In this document: positions 39,362-49,611 of the stretch, piece by piece
How the letters are laid out: each line of letters begins with the position of its first letter
Numbering within the stretch: position 1 is the stretch's first letter
NCBI RefSeq assembly: GCF_030817595.1
Contig: NZ_JAUSZN010000001.1
Location: 2,736,001 to 2,800,000, forward strand
DNA: 64,000 nucleotides
Reading direction: 5' to 3'
DNA from: Neobacillus niacini
GTDB taxonomy: Bacteria; Bacillota; Bacilli; Bacillales; Cytobacillaceae
Program-made: the position numbers and the translations under genes
The notes under the pieces: model-generated
The model's input: the letters and a program-made list of their open reading frames with translations, nothing else
What the model was told of the DNA's origin: nothing
Databases searched by the model: none

Positions 39362-39838
39362 ATGGTGTTAAAAGTTGAAAAATTAAAAATTAATTTTAAA
39401 ACATTAGAGGAATTTAAAAAATTTAAAGAATATGGCATTCAAGAACTCTCCATGATTGAAGACTTAGAAGCAAATATGATTGATAATGATAGTGACTCTC
39501 CTTTTTACGGAATCTATTTCGGAGACAAACTAGTAGCTCGAATGAGTCTATATCAAATTGACGCTAAATTTGACCGGTATTTCTATCCTCCACAAAATTA
39601 TCTAGAATTATGGAAACTTGAGGTTTTACCTGATTATCAAGGTAAGGGATACGGTAAACAACTTGTAGAGTTCGCTAAAAGCTTCGGCCTGCCAATTAAA
39701 ACAAACCCGAGAGTACAATCAAGAAGCTTTTGGGAGCACATGAGCTTTACAAATGTTGAATACGATATGGAGCGTGACCGTGGTGAAAATCCACTCGTCT
39801 GGTATCCTGAAGGTGTAGAAGCACAGCATAATGAATAA
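39362..39838 (+). CDS. ylbP: GNAT-family N-acetyltransferase YlbP
   Basis: 158-residue acetyltransferase with the acetyl-CoA loop in LEVLPDYQGKGYGKQLVEFAK (about 93-113 region). Substrate unknown. Start after AGGGGGAG. A TATAAT at 39323-39328 in GTTATATAATG is a likely -10. It is on the opposite strand from its neighbours panE and rsfA and ends at a terminator shared with rsfA. Confidence 0.9.
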   Translation: MVLKVEKLKINFKTLEEFKKFKEYGIQELSMIEDLEANMIDNDSDSPFYGIYFGDKLVARMSLYQIDAKFDRYFYPPQNYLELWKLEVLPDYQGKGYGKQLVEFAKSFGLPIKTNPRVQSRSFWEHMSFTNVEYDMERDRGENPLVWYPEGVEAQHNE

Positions 39839-39843
39839 ACGTA

Positions 39844-39868
39844 AAAAGCGGACATAATGTCCGCTTTT
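39844..39868. terminator. Bidirectional terminator between ylbP and rsfA
   Basis: Perfect palindrome AAAAGCGGACA...TGTCCGCTTTT between converging genes; A and U runs on both sides let it work on either strand. Confidence 0.88.
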
Positions 39869-39869
39869 A

Positions 39870-40493
39870 CTATTTTTCCACTCTTTCGAGATTTCCGTTT
39901 TTATCCATCTGGAATTTCACTTTTTGCTGTCGATCTTCTTCTTGTAAGACCACCATTTTTCTTGCTCTTTCCATAATTTCAATTAATGAACGATAGTCCT
40001 CTTCAATCGCTTTTAAATTCTTTGCTAATCTTTCATTCTCAGCTGCAAGCGAATAAGATTTTTTTTCAAGTTCTTTTATTTTTTTGATGGACTTTTCTTT
40101 TGCTTCTTCGATGCTAGAAGCAGCAGCTGCTTGCTTTTGTAAACTTTCTAAGAAGTGAAGAACTGCTTGAAATGTTATACCTTCACTCCTTACTTCACTA
40201 GAGGATGGAGTTTCTTCAGTGACAACCTCTTTTGTTATCTCATTATCCGTCGGAATACTTTGTTTTTTTAGTTCTTTCCTCTGTTTTTTAGCCAGTTCAA
40301 TTCCTGATTTATACTGCTTCCTAACAAATGAGTTCCAACGAAATCCGCAAGCCGCAGAAGTACGAGAAAGTTGTTTTCCAACTTCCTCAAATGCTTGAAG
40401 CTGTGTTCCACCTTCTCGAATATGTCTTAACACAACTTCAGCAAGCAATAAATCTTCATCTTGGGACCATGCATCTTGGCGAGTTGGTGACAT
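39870..40493 (-). CDS. rsfA: Prespore-specific regulator RsfA (YlbO)
   Basis: Forespore transcription factor that tunes sigma-F genes. 207 residues: a Myb/SANT-like DNA-binding head ([18 protein letters not shown]...[13 protein letters not shown], residues 8-63), a variable linker, and a long C-terminal coiled coil (about 115-185). Start follows AGGAGGG by nine bases. Same neighbourhood as ylbO in B. subtilis. RsfA and its paralogues are often confused; synteny supports this one. Confidence 0.9.
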   Translation of the reverse strand: MSPTRQDAWSQDEDLLLAEVVLRHIREGGTQLQAFEEVGKQLSRTSAACGFRWNSFVRKQYKSGIELAKKQRKELKKQSIPTDNEITKEVVTEETPSSSEVRSEGITFQAVLHFLESLQKQAAAASSIEEAKEKSIKKIKELEKKSYSLAAENERLAKNLKAIEEDYRSLIEIMERARKMVVLQEEDRQQKVKFQMDKNGNLERVEK

Positions 40494-40574
40494 CAGTCAA
40501 ATCCCTCCTAGTGTTTTTATTCATACATATGCATCTACTAGAAAAGATAGACTGATAACAGATTGTCTTTATTC

Positions 40575-41339
40575 TTATTTCTTCATTTTTTTACTAATAA
40601 AATTTTGTACATACTTATGATGTGACTCACTTTCCCAGAGAACACTGCAATTTCTTACTTCTTTTTCTATTCTTTCTCTTAGCTTGTTTTCTTCCCATTT
40701 TAAAATCCACATCATTTTATACGATTCTAAAACCTTTAAATCGACTGTTAAAAGCTTCTCCAAAAAGGTTTCGCATGCACTGATGTTATTATTTGAATAC
40801 ATATGATCAATAAAGCCCGCTTCTCTTAAATATTCAGCAGTTTGAATTTCAGCTTCCATTAAAAGCTTCATGCTGAGTGCCGCTGGTAGTTTTTCTGCTA
40901 ATATCGTTCCCCCGCCCCAACCAGTGGTGATAGCTTGTTTACCTTGTACAAATCCAGCTCTTATTCCTTCTCTCGCTAAACGAAAATCACATGCAGCAGC
41001 CAGCTCACACCCGCCGCCAACGGCTGTACCATTTAATAGAGCAACCGTTGGCTTTGTTAGTGTCAACAGTGAATAAAGAATGTGTGACATTTTTGAAAGC
41101 ATTCCATACGCTTCTTCCTTTGTCTGAAGTTGGTGAAAAACAGATAAGTCACCCCCTGAACAAAAAGCCTGATCCCCTTCCCCAGTAATGACAAGCGCCT
41201 TAATCGTTGGATCATTCATTAACGAGATAGCCTCTGTTAATCCTTGCATGACATCATAATTAACGGCATTTCTTGTTTCGCTTCTAGTGATTGTAAATAA
41301 TAAATAACCCTTTTCACGTTTCTCAATGGAAAACGACAA
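40575..41339 (-). CDS. Enoyl-CoA hydratase/isomerase family protein
   Basis: 254-residue crotonase-fold protein. The oxyanion-hole motifs are present: AFCSGGDLSVF near residue 63 and NGTAVGGGCELAAACDF near residue 105. The exact reaction cannot be told from sequence; 3-hydroxyisobutyryl-CoA hydrolase or enoyl-CoA hydratase are possible. The start is a TTG six bases after AGGGGGAC; the ATG 24 codons upstream would run through the rpmF terminator. Not present at this site in B. subtilis, but some Bacillaceae have it here. Confidence 0.88.
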   Translation of the reverse strand: MSFSIEKREKGYLLFTITRSETRNAVNYDVMQGLTEAISLMNDPTIKALVITGEGDQAFCSGGDLSVFHQLQTKEEAYGMLSKMSHILYSLLTLTKPTVALLNGTAVGGGCELAAACDFRLAREGIRAGFVQGKQAITTGWGGGTILAEKLPAALSMKLLMEAEIQTAEYLREAGFIDHMYSNNNISACETFLEKLLTVDLKVLESYKMMWILKWEENKLRERIEKEVRNCSVLWESESHHKYVQNFISKKMKK

Positions 41340-41395
41340 ATAAGTGTCCCCCTTCCCCTGATATATGTATGTATGTACGATTACTTGAAAACGAC

Positions 41396-41431
41396 AAAAG
41401 CACAAGGGCATACTGCTCCTTGTGCTTTTTA
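41396..41431 (-). terminator. Rho-independent terminator after rpmF
   Basis: Hairpin AAAAGCACAAGG...CCTTGTGCTTTTT with U-rich ends on both strands, 12 bases past the rpmF stop. Confidence 0.88.
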
Positions 41432-41443
41432 TCCTAATGGAAA

Positions 41444-41617
41444 TTAGTCGTTAACAACGTCTTTTCCTTTGTATGTTCCGCAAGCTTTACATACGCGGTG
41501 TGAAAGTTTCATTTCACCACAGTTTGGGCAGCTTACCATACCAGGTACGTTTAATTTAAAATGTGTACGACGTTTTCTTTTTACAGTTTTAGAAGTCCTT
41601 CTAAAAGGTACAGCCAT
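41444..41617 (-). CDS. rpmF: 50S ribosomal protein L32
   Basis: 57-residue ribosomal protein with start [19 protein letters not shown]. Four cysteines in CPNC and CKAC form a zinc ribbon, so this is the zinc-dependent version. A longer frame of 99 residues is rejected because GGAGGTGGGAAGA lies right before the internal ATG. It is cotranscribed with ylbN, the usual yceD-rpmF pair. Confidence 0.98.
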   Translation of the reverse strand: MAVPFRRTSKTVKRKRRTHFKLNVPGMVSCPNCGEMKLSHRVCKACGTYKGKDVVND

Positions 41618-41699
41618 TCTTCCCACCTCCTTAAAGAGTATTAAGAAAGTAATGAAGGCCAGGAATGCTGGTTCTTCACTTTGCTTCTTGTTTTGCTGA

Positions 41700-42227
41700 T
41701 TATGATTCGGAAGAAGAATTGTTTTTGTCAAAAAACTTTGCAAGACCTGCTAATCTTGGATCAATCTTTTTGGATTGATCCACATCACTCAGAACTTCCC
41801 AGTCCTTACCGGATTGAGGTGCAGCATCTTCATGATTGACATCTTCACAGAACACCTGCATTGGAACTTCTAGTAAAAGAATTTCTCTAATGACTGGCAT
41901 TAGATCAATTACTTCCCCTTTTACTTGATAAACTTCCTCTTCAGTTTCATAAACTGAACCTTGTAAGAGGAAAGTTTCAGTTGTTTCGACATTAATTGGA
42001 AGTTTAACATCCACTAAAGTACGAGAACAAGGCAGGATTAAATGACCCTCAATTTTCAGATGAAATGTCACTTTCGTTGAATCAATATCACCCCGACCAG
42101 TAATATGCATCGGAGATACTTCACGAATCGACGGATCCGTTTCTTTTATCTCATCAACTCGAATGATATCGTCAATCAGAAAATCCTTGTTTCGATATTT
42201 TTGTAATTGGCTTAATGTCCATTTCAA
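41700..42227 (-). CDS. ylbN: YceD/DUF177 family protein YlbN
   Basis: 175-residue DUF177 protein; relatives in plants and bacteria are needed for 23S rRNA maturation or stability, and the gene is almost always next to rpmF. Conserved core [25 protein letters not shown], but the cysteine pair of zinc-binding members is reduced to one cysteine here. The start is TTG (protein begins with [10 protein letters not shown] after the initiator), which matches B. subtilis YlbN and follows GGGGTGAT. Confidence 0.9.
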   Translation of the reverse strand: MKWTLSQLQKYRNKDFLIDDIIRVDEIKETDPSIREVSPMHITGRGDIDSTKVTFHLKIEGHLILPCSRTLVDVKLPINVETTETFLLQGSVYETEEEVYQVKGEVIDLMPVIREILLLEVPMQVFCEDVNHEDAAPQSGKDWEVLSDVDQSKKIDPRLAGLAKFFDKNNSSSES

Positions 42228-42254
42228 TTGAATCACCCCAAGGCAACAAAGGTA

Positions 42255-42283
42255 ATTATAGCCTTCGATTAAATTTTTGTCAA
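42255..42283 (-). promoter_or_regulatory. Consensus sigma-A promoter of ylbN-rpmF
   Basis: Minus-strand TTGACA, exactly 17 bases, TATAAT: a perfect consensus promoter, as expected for a ribosomal protein operon. Confidence 0.9.
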
Positions 42284-42424
42284 TGTTTTTTCTTTACACC
42301 TAAAATGCGATTTTTCATTTTACTATTTTTCTTAAAATAAGCTCTTCATATTAGTTTACCCAGTTAAATCAGATTACAGTCCCAGCTTCTAAATATCGTA
42401 GCCAATTATCTTATTATGGTAATT

Positions 42425-42435
42425 TTTGCTATAAT
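42425..42435 (+). promoter_or_regulatory. Extended -10 promoter of ylbM
   Basis: TTTGCTATAAT contains the extended -10 TGnTATAAT; no good -35 is seen. It is 50 bases before the ylbM start. Confidence 0.6.
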
Positions 42436-42485
42436 ACGATTACCAAAAGAATTAGATGATTTAAAGAATAAGGAGAACATTAAAA

Positions 42486-43700
42486 ATGAAAGCTGTTGGT
42501 GTAATTGTCGAATATAACCCTTTTCATAATGGTCATGCCTATCATTTACAAGCTGCAAAGGAATTAGCACAAGCTGATTTAGCTATAGCCGTTATGAGTG
42601 GGAATTTTCTTCAACGTGGTGAGCCTGCTCTTATATCTAAATGGTATCGTGCAAGGATGGCTTTGCTAAATGGCGTTGATATTGTCCTAGAACTGCCTTA
42701 TCGTTTTGCCACACAAAAGGCAGAAACATTCGCAAATGGTGCTGTTTCTATTTTAGATGCGATTGGCTGCCATTCACTTTGCTTTGGCAGCGAAAGCGGC
42801 GATATATCATCCTTCTTCGAGACGGTTGATTATTTGGATACACATAAAGAGCGTTTTGATGAAAAGATTAAAATGAATATAAAATCAGGTGTTAGTTACC
42901 CTAGAGCATTATCGTTGTCTTTTCAATCATTGTCAAGCCCTGAAAATATTTTGAGTTTAGATAAACCGAATAATATTCTTGGTTTTCATTATGTGAAATC
43001 TATAATGCAGCAAAAAAGTTCAATCCTTCCTCTCACGGTAAAAAGAAAAAATGCTGATTACCATGACGAGCACTTTGCTACAGAGACCATCGCGAGTGCC
43101 ACAAGCATAAGGAAAGCATTGTTTGCCAGTAAAAAAGAAAATAGCTCGATTGAACAATATGTTCCTGATGCAACGAGCACCCTTTTGAAAGAATACTTAG
43201 CTGTATATGGACATTTCCACGAATGGGAAAATTACTGGACCTATTTACGCTTTCGCTTGTTGCATATGAATCCTGAAGAGTTAAGAGAAGTTTATGAGGT
43301 AGAAGAAGGAATTGAGCATCGTATACTAGCAGCTGCACTAGATTCCACTACTTTCAAGGAATTTATGCAAAAGATAAAAACGAAACGCTACACCTGGACA
43401 AGGCTGCAAAGAATTTGTGTTCATATCTTAACCAATACAAAAAAGACTGATATGAAAAGCACGTCTGAGACACCTTCCTACTTACGACTGTTAGGTATGA
43501 CAAAGAATGGAAAAGATTACTTGAATAAGTATAAATCTCAATTTTCTCTACCACTCATTTCTAAACTATCTGCATATAAGGAAAATGAAATCTTATTAGA
43601 TATTAGGGCTTCTAGAGTTTATTCCTTCGGGATAGGAAACCAAACTAGGGAACGCTTATTACAACAGGAATATAAACAACCACCTATTTATATAGAATAA
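42486..43700 (+). CDS. tmcAL: tRNA(Met) cytidine acetate ligase TmcAL (YlbM)
   Basis: Makes N4-acetylcytidine at the wobble base of elongator tRNA-Met, using acetate and ATP. 404 residues. The nucleotidyltransferase-like motif VGVIVEYNPFHNGHAYHL at the N-terminus contains the HxGH-type site; SGNFLQRGEP and ASATSIRKALF follow. Start after AAGGAG. Divergent from ylbN-rpmF and closed by a terminator shared with ylbL. Confidence 0.95.
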   Translation: MKAVGVIVEYNPFHNGHAYHLQAAKELAQADLAIAVMSGNFLQRGEPALISKWYRARMALLNGVDIVLELPYRFATQKAETFANGAVSILDAIGCHSLCFGSESGDISSFFETVDYLDTHKERFDEKIKMNIKSGVSYPRALSLSFQSLSSPENILSLDKPNNILGFHYVKSIMQQKSSILPLTVKRKNADYHDEHFATETIASATSIRKALFASKKENSSIEQYVPDATSTLLKEYLAVYGHFHEWENYWTYLRFRLLHMNPEELREVYEVEEGIEHRILAAALDSTTFKEFMQKIKTKRYTWTRLQRICVHILTNTKKTDMKSTSETPSYLRLLGMTKNGKDYLNKYKSQFSLPLISKLSAYKENEILLDIRASRVYSFGIGNQTRERLLQQEYKQPPIYIE

Positions 43701-43701
43701 A

Positions 43702-43730
43702 AAAAATGATGCCACTGAGGCACCATTTTT
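43702..43730. terminator. Terminator between ylbM and ylbL
   Basis: Hairpin AAAATGATGCC ACTGA GGCACCATTTTTTT with one mismatch, A and T runs on the two sides, between converging genes. Confidence 0.8.
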
Positions 43731-44750
43731 TTATTTTATTGGTAACTTCTGCAAATAATTAATCGCGTCATCTATAACATCCACTGGAACAATCTTCATT
43801 TTTGAATCAATCTCCCTGGCTGTCTTAACTGCTAGTTTGTAATTGGAATCCTTGATGCCTTTTTCATTCGGGGCAAAGAAAATCTCTGCTCCCGCCTTGT
43901 CTGCAGCTACTATTTTTTGATCGATTCCTCCAATTGGTCCAACAATTCCATTTGGATCGATTGTCCCTGTTCCTGCAATTTTGTACCCTTTTGTAAAGTC
44001 CTCTTCCATTAATTGATCATAGATTTCTAGTGAGAACATCAAACCGGCAGAAGGTCCACCGATTTCATCCGTCTTGACCGTAACTTTAGGATCAACAATA
44101 ATTTCCTTATCATCAACTAAAGAAATACCGATGCCGATTTTCTTTGGGTCATCCTTAAAGGGCTCTACACTTATTTTCACTGTTTTTGTTCTATCTTCTC
44201 TGGTTATCGTTAATTCTACTTGCTCTCCTGCCTTTTTCTTACCCACATACTCGATAAACCTTTCAGAAGAGGAAAATTCTTGTCCATCTACCTGAGTAAT
44301 TCGATCACCAGCAAGTAATTTTCCATCTGCGGGCATGTCAGGGACTACCTGAACAATGTAAACCCCTTTGTATTCGTATTCAACAGGGTATCCTGCTTTT
44401 TTATATGCCACTTCAATGGCATTTAACTTGGAACCTGCCATCATATGCAGCTGTCTCGCGTTATATTCATCTTGTGTTTCTGTTTCGTGTAGTATGGCTT
44501 CCACTGGGTAGAGTTCAACATAATCAAAGAGTTTAGCCTCAACATAAGAATAAATATTAGCCCTTCCCATCCTTACTGTTGTCAGCATATAGCTTCCCTT
44601 TTCCTCCGTACCTCCTGCAACTTGTATGATAGGTGCTAATTCTTTTGCAATACCTGGTTTCGAAACATAATAAGGTAATGAAAAAAATATTCCTGCTATC
44701 ATCATCAGTGCAATAACAATGGAAGACCCTATAAATATTTTGCTTTTCAA
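43731..44750 (-). CDS. ylbL: YlbL, membrane-anchored PDZ and Lon-type protease
   Basis: 339 residues: N-terminal signal anchor (IFIGSSIVIALMMIAGIFFS), a PDZ domain (about 120-200, GVYIVQVVPDMPADGKLLAGD), and a C-terminal S16 domain with serine in GGPSAGLMF and the catalytic lysine in QKIVAADKAG. In B. subtilis YlbL (DdcP) contributes to DNA damage recovery by degrading YneA. Start is a TTG eight bases after AAGGGG that overlaps the ylbK stop (TTGA). Confidence 0.93.
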   Translation of the reverse strand: MKSKIFIGSSIVIALMMIAGIFFSLPYYVSKPGIAKELAPIIQVAGGTEEKGSYMLTTVRMGRANIYSYVEAKLFDYVELYPVEAILHETETQDEYNARQLHMMAGSKLNAIEVAYKKAGYPVEYEYKGVYIVQVVPDMPADGKLLAGDRITQVDGQEFSSSERFIEYVGKKKAGEQVELTITREDRTKTVKISVEPFKDDPKKIGIGISLVDDKEIIVDPKVTVKTDEIGGPSAGLMFSLEIYDQLMEEDFTKGYKIAGTGTIDPNGIVGPIGGIDQKIVAADKAGAEIFFAPNEKGIKDSNYKLAVKTAREIDSKMKIVPVDVIDDAINYLQKLPIK

Positions 44751-45535
44751 AAGCCCTGCCCCTTCCATTCCTTTATAACCTTTTTTATAAAATCCAAATT
44801 TTTCTTCGCCTCTTCTTCTCCTAGTGCGATAATCTCTTCAATATTCGTAAACGCACGGGAGCTATACACTTCGACAGGCGGACGAATCATGATATCTGAA
44901 GCAATCTCACGATAATTAATAATTTCGGTTTGCATGATATCGATACTTTGCATGATAACATCGTAAATAGAAGTTATTTCTGCGTTCCGCTTCACTCTAG
45001 ATACATCAACCGCTATTACAATATCTGCTCCCATTTCCTTCGCCACCGATACGGGAACCCTATCTGACACACCGCCATCCACTAAGATTCTACCATTATA
45101 TTTTTCAGGCACAAAAATTCCTGGTATCGCTATACTTGCTCTGACAGCTTCAGCAACTGGCCCTTGTTTAAAAACAACTTTTTCACCTGTAAGCAGATCG
45201 GTAGCAACAATTCCTATTGGGATAGATAATTCTTCGATATTTTTACCATGGGTAAACACTCTAATAAATTCCTTTACTCGTTTCCCGGCAATAAATCCCA
45301 TTTTTGGAACGGTAAAATCTAAGAAATACTTCCGCTTAAATGCAGTTGATAATTTATATAAACGGTCAAGTTCAATACCTGCCCCATAAAAACTGCCAAC
45401 AAGTGCTCCCATACTGCTTCCTGCGATTATATCTATGGGAATTCCTGCTTCCTTCAAGACTTTAATAACCCCTAAATGGGCAAAACCCCGTGCTCCGCCG
45501 GAACCAAGCGCTAATCCTATTTTAGGACGCTCCAT
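44747..45535 (-). CDS. ylbK: Patatin-like phospholipase YlbK
   Basis: 262-residue patatin-family lipid acyl hydrolase. Oxyanion motif GSGGARG, nucleophile GSSMG near residue 40 and the DGG dyad motif in ILVDGGVSDRVP are intact, so it should be active; the substrate is not known. Start is the ATG after GGGAGGG. Coupled to ylbL, which overlaps its stop. Confidence 0.93.
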   Translation of the reverse strand: MERPKIGLALGSGGARGFAHLGVIKVLKEAGIPIDIIAGSSMGALVGSFYGAGIELDRLYKLSTAFKRKYFLDFTVPKMGFIAGKRVKEFIRVFTHGKNIEELSIPIGIVATDLLTGEKVVFKQGPVAEAVRASIAIPGIFVPEKYNGRILVDGGVSDRVPVSVAKEMGADIVIAVDVSRVKRNAEITSIYDVIMQSIDIMQTEIINYREIASDIMIRPPVEVYSSRAFTNIEEIIALGEEEAKKNLDFIKKVIKEWKGQGF

Positions 45536-45751
45536 ATGTGTTCCCTCCCTTTTCATAAGCTATAAAAGCTTTATGACACTATACAATTTGTTAGGAGAAA
45601 TCTCGTTCAATCTTATGGTCTAAATTGGCGTTATATGAGTATATTTGTGATATATGGGGACAAGGCCGAATTTAAAAAGAGTGAGTAATCCTTATTTTAA
45701 CATTTCTTATTTATACAGTATAACAAAACCCTCGGAAAGGAGGATTATACA

Positions 45752-46969
45752 TTGTTTTATTCAAAATTAAAAACAATCTTTCTATCTATAGCTGTAATAA
45801 TTTTAGCTGGTTCCATGATCGCTTTTCCGAAGGAATCTTTTGAAGCATCTCTACGTGGACTAACAATGTGGTGGGAAATCGTTTTTCCTTCTTTACTGCC
45901 TTTTTTTATCGTATCCGAAATGCTAATAGGTTTCGGCGTAGTTAAGTTTATTGGAGTGTTATTAGAGCCGCTCATGAGGCCGCTTTTCCGAGTTCCCGGG
46001 GTAGGAGGGTTTGTTTGGGCAATGGGAATGGCTTCTGGATTTCCAGCAGGAGCTAAGCTATCCGCAAGACTCCGTCAGGAAGGTCAGCTGACACAAATTG
46101 AAGCAGAACGGCTTGCTTCCTTCACTAACTCCTCTAACCCATTATTTATCTTCGGTGCTGTAGCTGTTGGTTTTTTCCATAACCCGCAATTAGGAGTCAT
46201 TTTAGCATTGGCCCATTATTTGGGGAATATTTGTGTTGGGTTAATGATGCGGTTTTATGGGAATGAAACCCCTAATAGGAAAAAGGACAAGGAAAATAAA
46301 TTTATTCTTAAGTCCGCCTTTTCTGCATTGCATCAAACTAGAATTAAAGACAAGCGGCCAATTGGCAAACTTCTTGGAGATGCTGTAAATTCTTCTATTC
46401 AAACTTTGTTAATGGTTGGCGGATTCATTATTTTATTTTCGGTAATCAACAAGCTGCTATTTCATCTACATATTACTGCTGCACTAGCAAGAGGTTTTGA
46501 TTTTCTATTTTCCACCCTTTCACTCCCTGATATGCTCAGTATTCCATTTATTTCAGGTTTATTTGAAATTACGCTTGGGAGCGATTTAACAAGCCGGGTT
46601 GGAGACGCTACTTTGCTTCAGCAAGCGATTGTTACGAGCTTTATTTTAGGATTTAGCGGATTTAGTGTTCAAGCCCAGGTTGCAAGTATTTTGGCACAAA
46701 CTGACATACGATTTAAACCATTCTTTTTTGCACGAATTGCCCAGGGGCTTTTTGCCAGCTTCTTTGCTTTACTCTTATGGAAACCAATTTATGTCCGGTT
46801 TTATCAAACAGAAGAACCATCTAATGCGATTCCTGTTAACCTCTTTGGTCAAGGTACATGGCCGCAAATTTATTTTCATAAATTAACAGAAGCGGGTCCA
46901 CTGATTACGATTATTTCACTGATGATATATGTATTGTTACTATATAATCGAATACGCAAAAGTTATTAG
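45752..46969 (+). CDS. ylbJ: Sporulation integral membrane protein YlbJ
   Basis: 405 residues with about eight membrane segments and the Gate (nucleoside-recognition-like) signature GMASGFPAGAKLSARLRQEGQ. In B. subtilis ylbJ is a sigma-E gene needed for normal spores; the transported molecule, if any, is unknown. The start is a TTG nine bases after AAGGAGG. It stands alone on the plus strand and is closed by a terminator shared with coaD. Confidence 0.93.
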   Translation: MFYSKLKTIFLSIAVIILAGSMIAFPKESFEASLRGLTMWWEIVFPSLLPFFIVSEMLIGFGVVKFIGVLLEPLMRPLFRVPGVGGFVWAMGMASGFPAGAKLSARLRQEGQLTQIEAERLASFTNSSNPLFIFGAVAVGFFHNPQLGVILALAHYLGNICVGLMMRFYGNETPNRKKDKENKFILKSAFSALHQTRIKDKRPIGKLLGDAVNSSIQTLLMVGGFIILFSVINKLLFHLHITAALARGFDFLFSTLSLPDMLSIPFISGLFEITLGSDLTSRVGDATLLQQAIVTSFILGFSGFSVQAQVASILAQTDIRFKPFFFARIAQGLFASFFALLLWKPIYVRFYQTEEPSNAIPVNLFGQGTWPQIYFHKLTEAGPLITIISLMIYVLLLYNRIRKSY

Positions 46970-46974
46970 CATAA

Positions 46975-47000
46975 AAAAAGCCTTGGCAGCAAGGCTTTTT
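46975..47000. terminator. Bidirectional terminator between ylbJ and coaD
   Basis: Perfect hairpin AAAAAGCCTT GGCAGC AAGGCTTTTT between converging genes. Confidence 0.88.
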
Positions 47001-47005
47001 AACTT

Positions 47006-48062
<1,057 letters not shown>

Positions 48063-48194
48063 TCGTTATCACCACAATTTTCCCAGTATTCTATTTTTAA
48101 GAATATCCTATCACAATTGAATAGACTAGCCAACTTGTTGGATTATTTCTGAAAAATTATTTTAAATACGTATAAGCTTCTAAGTTGTGGAGAT

Positions 48195-48358
48195 AATGTA
48201 ACTAACAACATCAATTCGAGGATGTTGTTGCCAACCGCGGAGAAGACTTACGTTTCCCCATAAGTTCTTCCTCCGGTTTCTCCTCTCCCTTTGCCTTCTA
48301 TCCTTTATGAGGATGTAGAAGGACCCTGCAGATTTAGGTCTGCAGGGTTTTTTTCTTT
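48195..48358 (+). ncRNA. Structured RNA with terminator in the rsmD (ylbH) upstream gap
   Basis: Four hairpins in a row: 48204-48229 (AACAACATC/GATGTTGTT), 48233-48278 (long, imperfect, AACCGCGGAGAAGACTTA against its partner), 48294-48322, and 48323-48348 (ACCCTGCAGA/TCTGCAGGGT), the last followed by a T run. The terminator points to the plus strand, away from rsmD and toward the next plus-strand gene. The location is that of the Rfam ylbH leader family; I cannot confirm a match or its strand. It may be a leader of the following gene or a free RNA. Confidence 0.6.
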
Positions 48359-48428
48359 TCGTTGAAGTATTATATCCAAAAATATGATAAAGTATGGGAA
48401 TGAAATCTTAATCAAAGGAGAGTTATCT

Positions 48429-48818
48429 GTGATACAACGCTTTATTGAACTAGGTGAGGGTTATTCGGATTTATATGAACTGCTTGAACTAGCAAAGGCT
48501 AATCAGCACCGGCTTCTCCATATGATGGCATTCCACACCATAAAGAATGAAAAGCAGGTGACCTCTTTAGCAGTCGTAATGCAGCTCACAGATCCTGGTA
48601 AATTCCAAGCTCTTTATATCTGCCGTGAAGGGATCCCGAATCCGAACTTCACACCAAATAAAAGATATGATTTGTTTCATCAGACTGCAGAGGAACTTGG
48701 CAAGCAGATTATTCAGCTATCTGTTAAACCTTCTTCCATCTTCCATGAAAAAGAACTATACTACCAGCACCTAATCGCAATTTTAAGATTAAATCATTAT
48801 ATTAAGCCTCTCCATTAA
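48429..48818 (+). CDS. Conserved Bacillaceae protein of unknown function (DUF7147-like)
   Basis: 129-residue soluble protein, begins VIQRFIELGEGYSDLYELLELA. Similar proteins in Bacillus genomes are often labelled methylthioribose kinase, but no kinase motif is visible and I think that label is a carry-over. The start is GTG eight bases after AAAGGAG; the ATG 15 codons earlier would put the ribosome site inside the gene. It follows the structured RNA by about 70 bases. Confidence 0.75.
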   Translation: MIQRFIELGEGYSDLYELLELAKANQHRLLHMMAFHTIKNEKQVTSLAVVMQLTDPGKFQALYICREGIPNPNFTPNKRYDLFHQTAEELGKQIIQLSVKPSSIFHEKELYYQHLIAILRLNHYIKPLH

Positions 48819-48819
48819 G

Positions 48820-48855
48820 AAAAGCGGAAGCGCCAATCGGCACTTCCGCTTTTTT
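48820..48855. terminator. Terminator between 48818 and ylbG
   Basis: Hairpin AAAAGCGGAAG...CTTCCGCTTTTTT between converging genes. The stem resembles the GCGCTTCCGCTTTT end of repeat family A and may come from it. Confidence 0.8.
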
Positions 48856-48856
48856 A

Positions 48857-49132
48857 TTAAATACCCATCTTATAATCATATTCTTTTGCTTTATCTGGAG
48901 CTGCATTTTCAAATTCCATCTTTAAGAAAGGTTTATATGACGGTTCTACTTTCTTAACAAATGAAAAGGAATTTATTTTTTCCATAATCACTTCAAGTTC
49001 ATCTTGATTACAATAAAGTACAACATACTTTAATTTCTTTGAAACATAATGGACATTCCCAAAACGTCTTAACATCTTAGCCTGCTTTAAGGAATAGAGC
49101 CAAATAACCAATCCTTGTCTTTGTACGAACAT
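48857..49132 (-). CDS. ylbG: UPF0298/DUF2129 protein YlbG
   Basis: 91-residue protein, begins [19 protein letters not shown], with [18 protein letters not shown] in the middle. It is conserved across Bacilli; function unknown. It lies between ylbF and rsmD (ylbH), as in B. subtilis. Confidence 0.92.
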   Translation of the reverse strand: MFVQRQGLVIWLYSLKQAKMLRRFGNVHYVSKKLKYVVLYCNQDELEVIMEKINSFSFVKKVEPSYKPFLKMEFENAAPDKAKEYDYKMGI

Positions 49133-49258
49133 ACTTTTTTCCCCTTCAATAAACCATCATTTTAATAAGTCTAGCATAGTAAAACACTCTTTTTCAATTC
49201 AAACTTTACTTCGTATGTCTAAAGTAAACAAAAACGCCAAAGGATAATGGTGATTAAT

Positions 49259-49576
49259 ATGGATTTAGAGCCCATTTGGCAGCAGTTTATTAAGGAGCTT
49301 ACTCTAAATAAAGATATTAAGAGTGCATATTGGAGAAAAATAGCAGGAATTCCGTTTCTATACATTAGCTCCCCTGAATTATCTCAACTAACTCTAGAGG
49401 CAATCATAAAAAAATGTTCTGTCACCACTATAAAAGGTAACCGATTGCACAGCGAAACAATATTTGTACGACAGGATGGGGTGCTTTTTGTTTATCGTCA
49501 CCGGTTTTATGTACCTCAAGAAAAAATGTTCTGCTGCGGAAACCTATGTGTCGATTGTACACGGTTAAAAAGATAG
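49259..49576 (+). CDS. Small protein with C-terminal CCxxxCxxC motif, unknown function
   Basis: 105 residues. The first 85 show no family I recognise. The C-terminal end FCCGNLCVDCTRLKR has four cysteines spaced CC-x3-C-x2-C, which looks like a metal or iron-sulphur site; similar CCGxxCxxC tails occur in small DUF families. Start ATG after GGTGAT. It lies opposite ylbF, whose own tail is cysteine-rich, and shares a terminator with it. Confidence 0.7.
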   Translation: MDLEPIWQQFIKELTLNKDIKSAYWRKIAGIPFLYISSPELSQLTLEAIIKKCSVTTIKGNRLHSETIFVRQDGVLFVYRHRFYVPQEKMFCCGNLCVDCTRLKR

Positions 49577-49579
49577 AAA

Positions 49580-49608
49580 AATCGGCTTAATGTAAAATTA
49601 AGCCGATT
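49580..49608. terminator. Terminator between 49576 and ylbF
   Basis: Perfect hairpin AATCGGCTTAA TGTAAAA TTAAGCCGATT between converging genes. U tracts are short, so strength is uncertain. Confidence 0.7.
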
Positions 49609-49611
49609 ACT

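Noticed and set aside
48429..48818. Methylthioribose kinase
   Set aside because: Label seen on similar proteins, but at 129 residues with no kinase motif it cannot be that enzyme.
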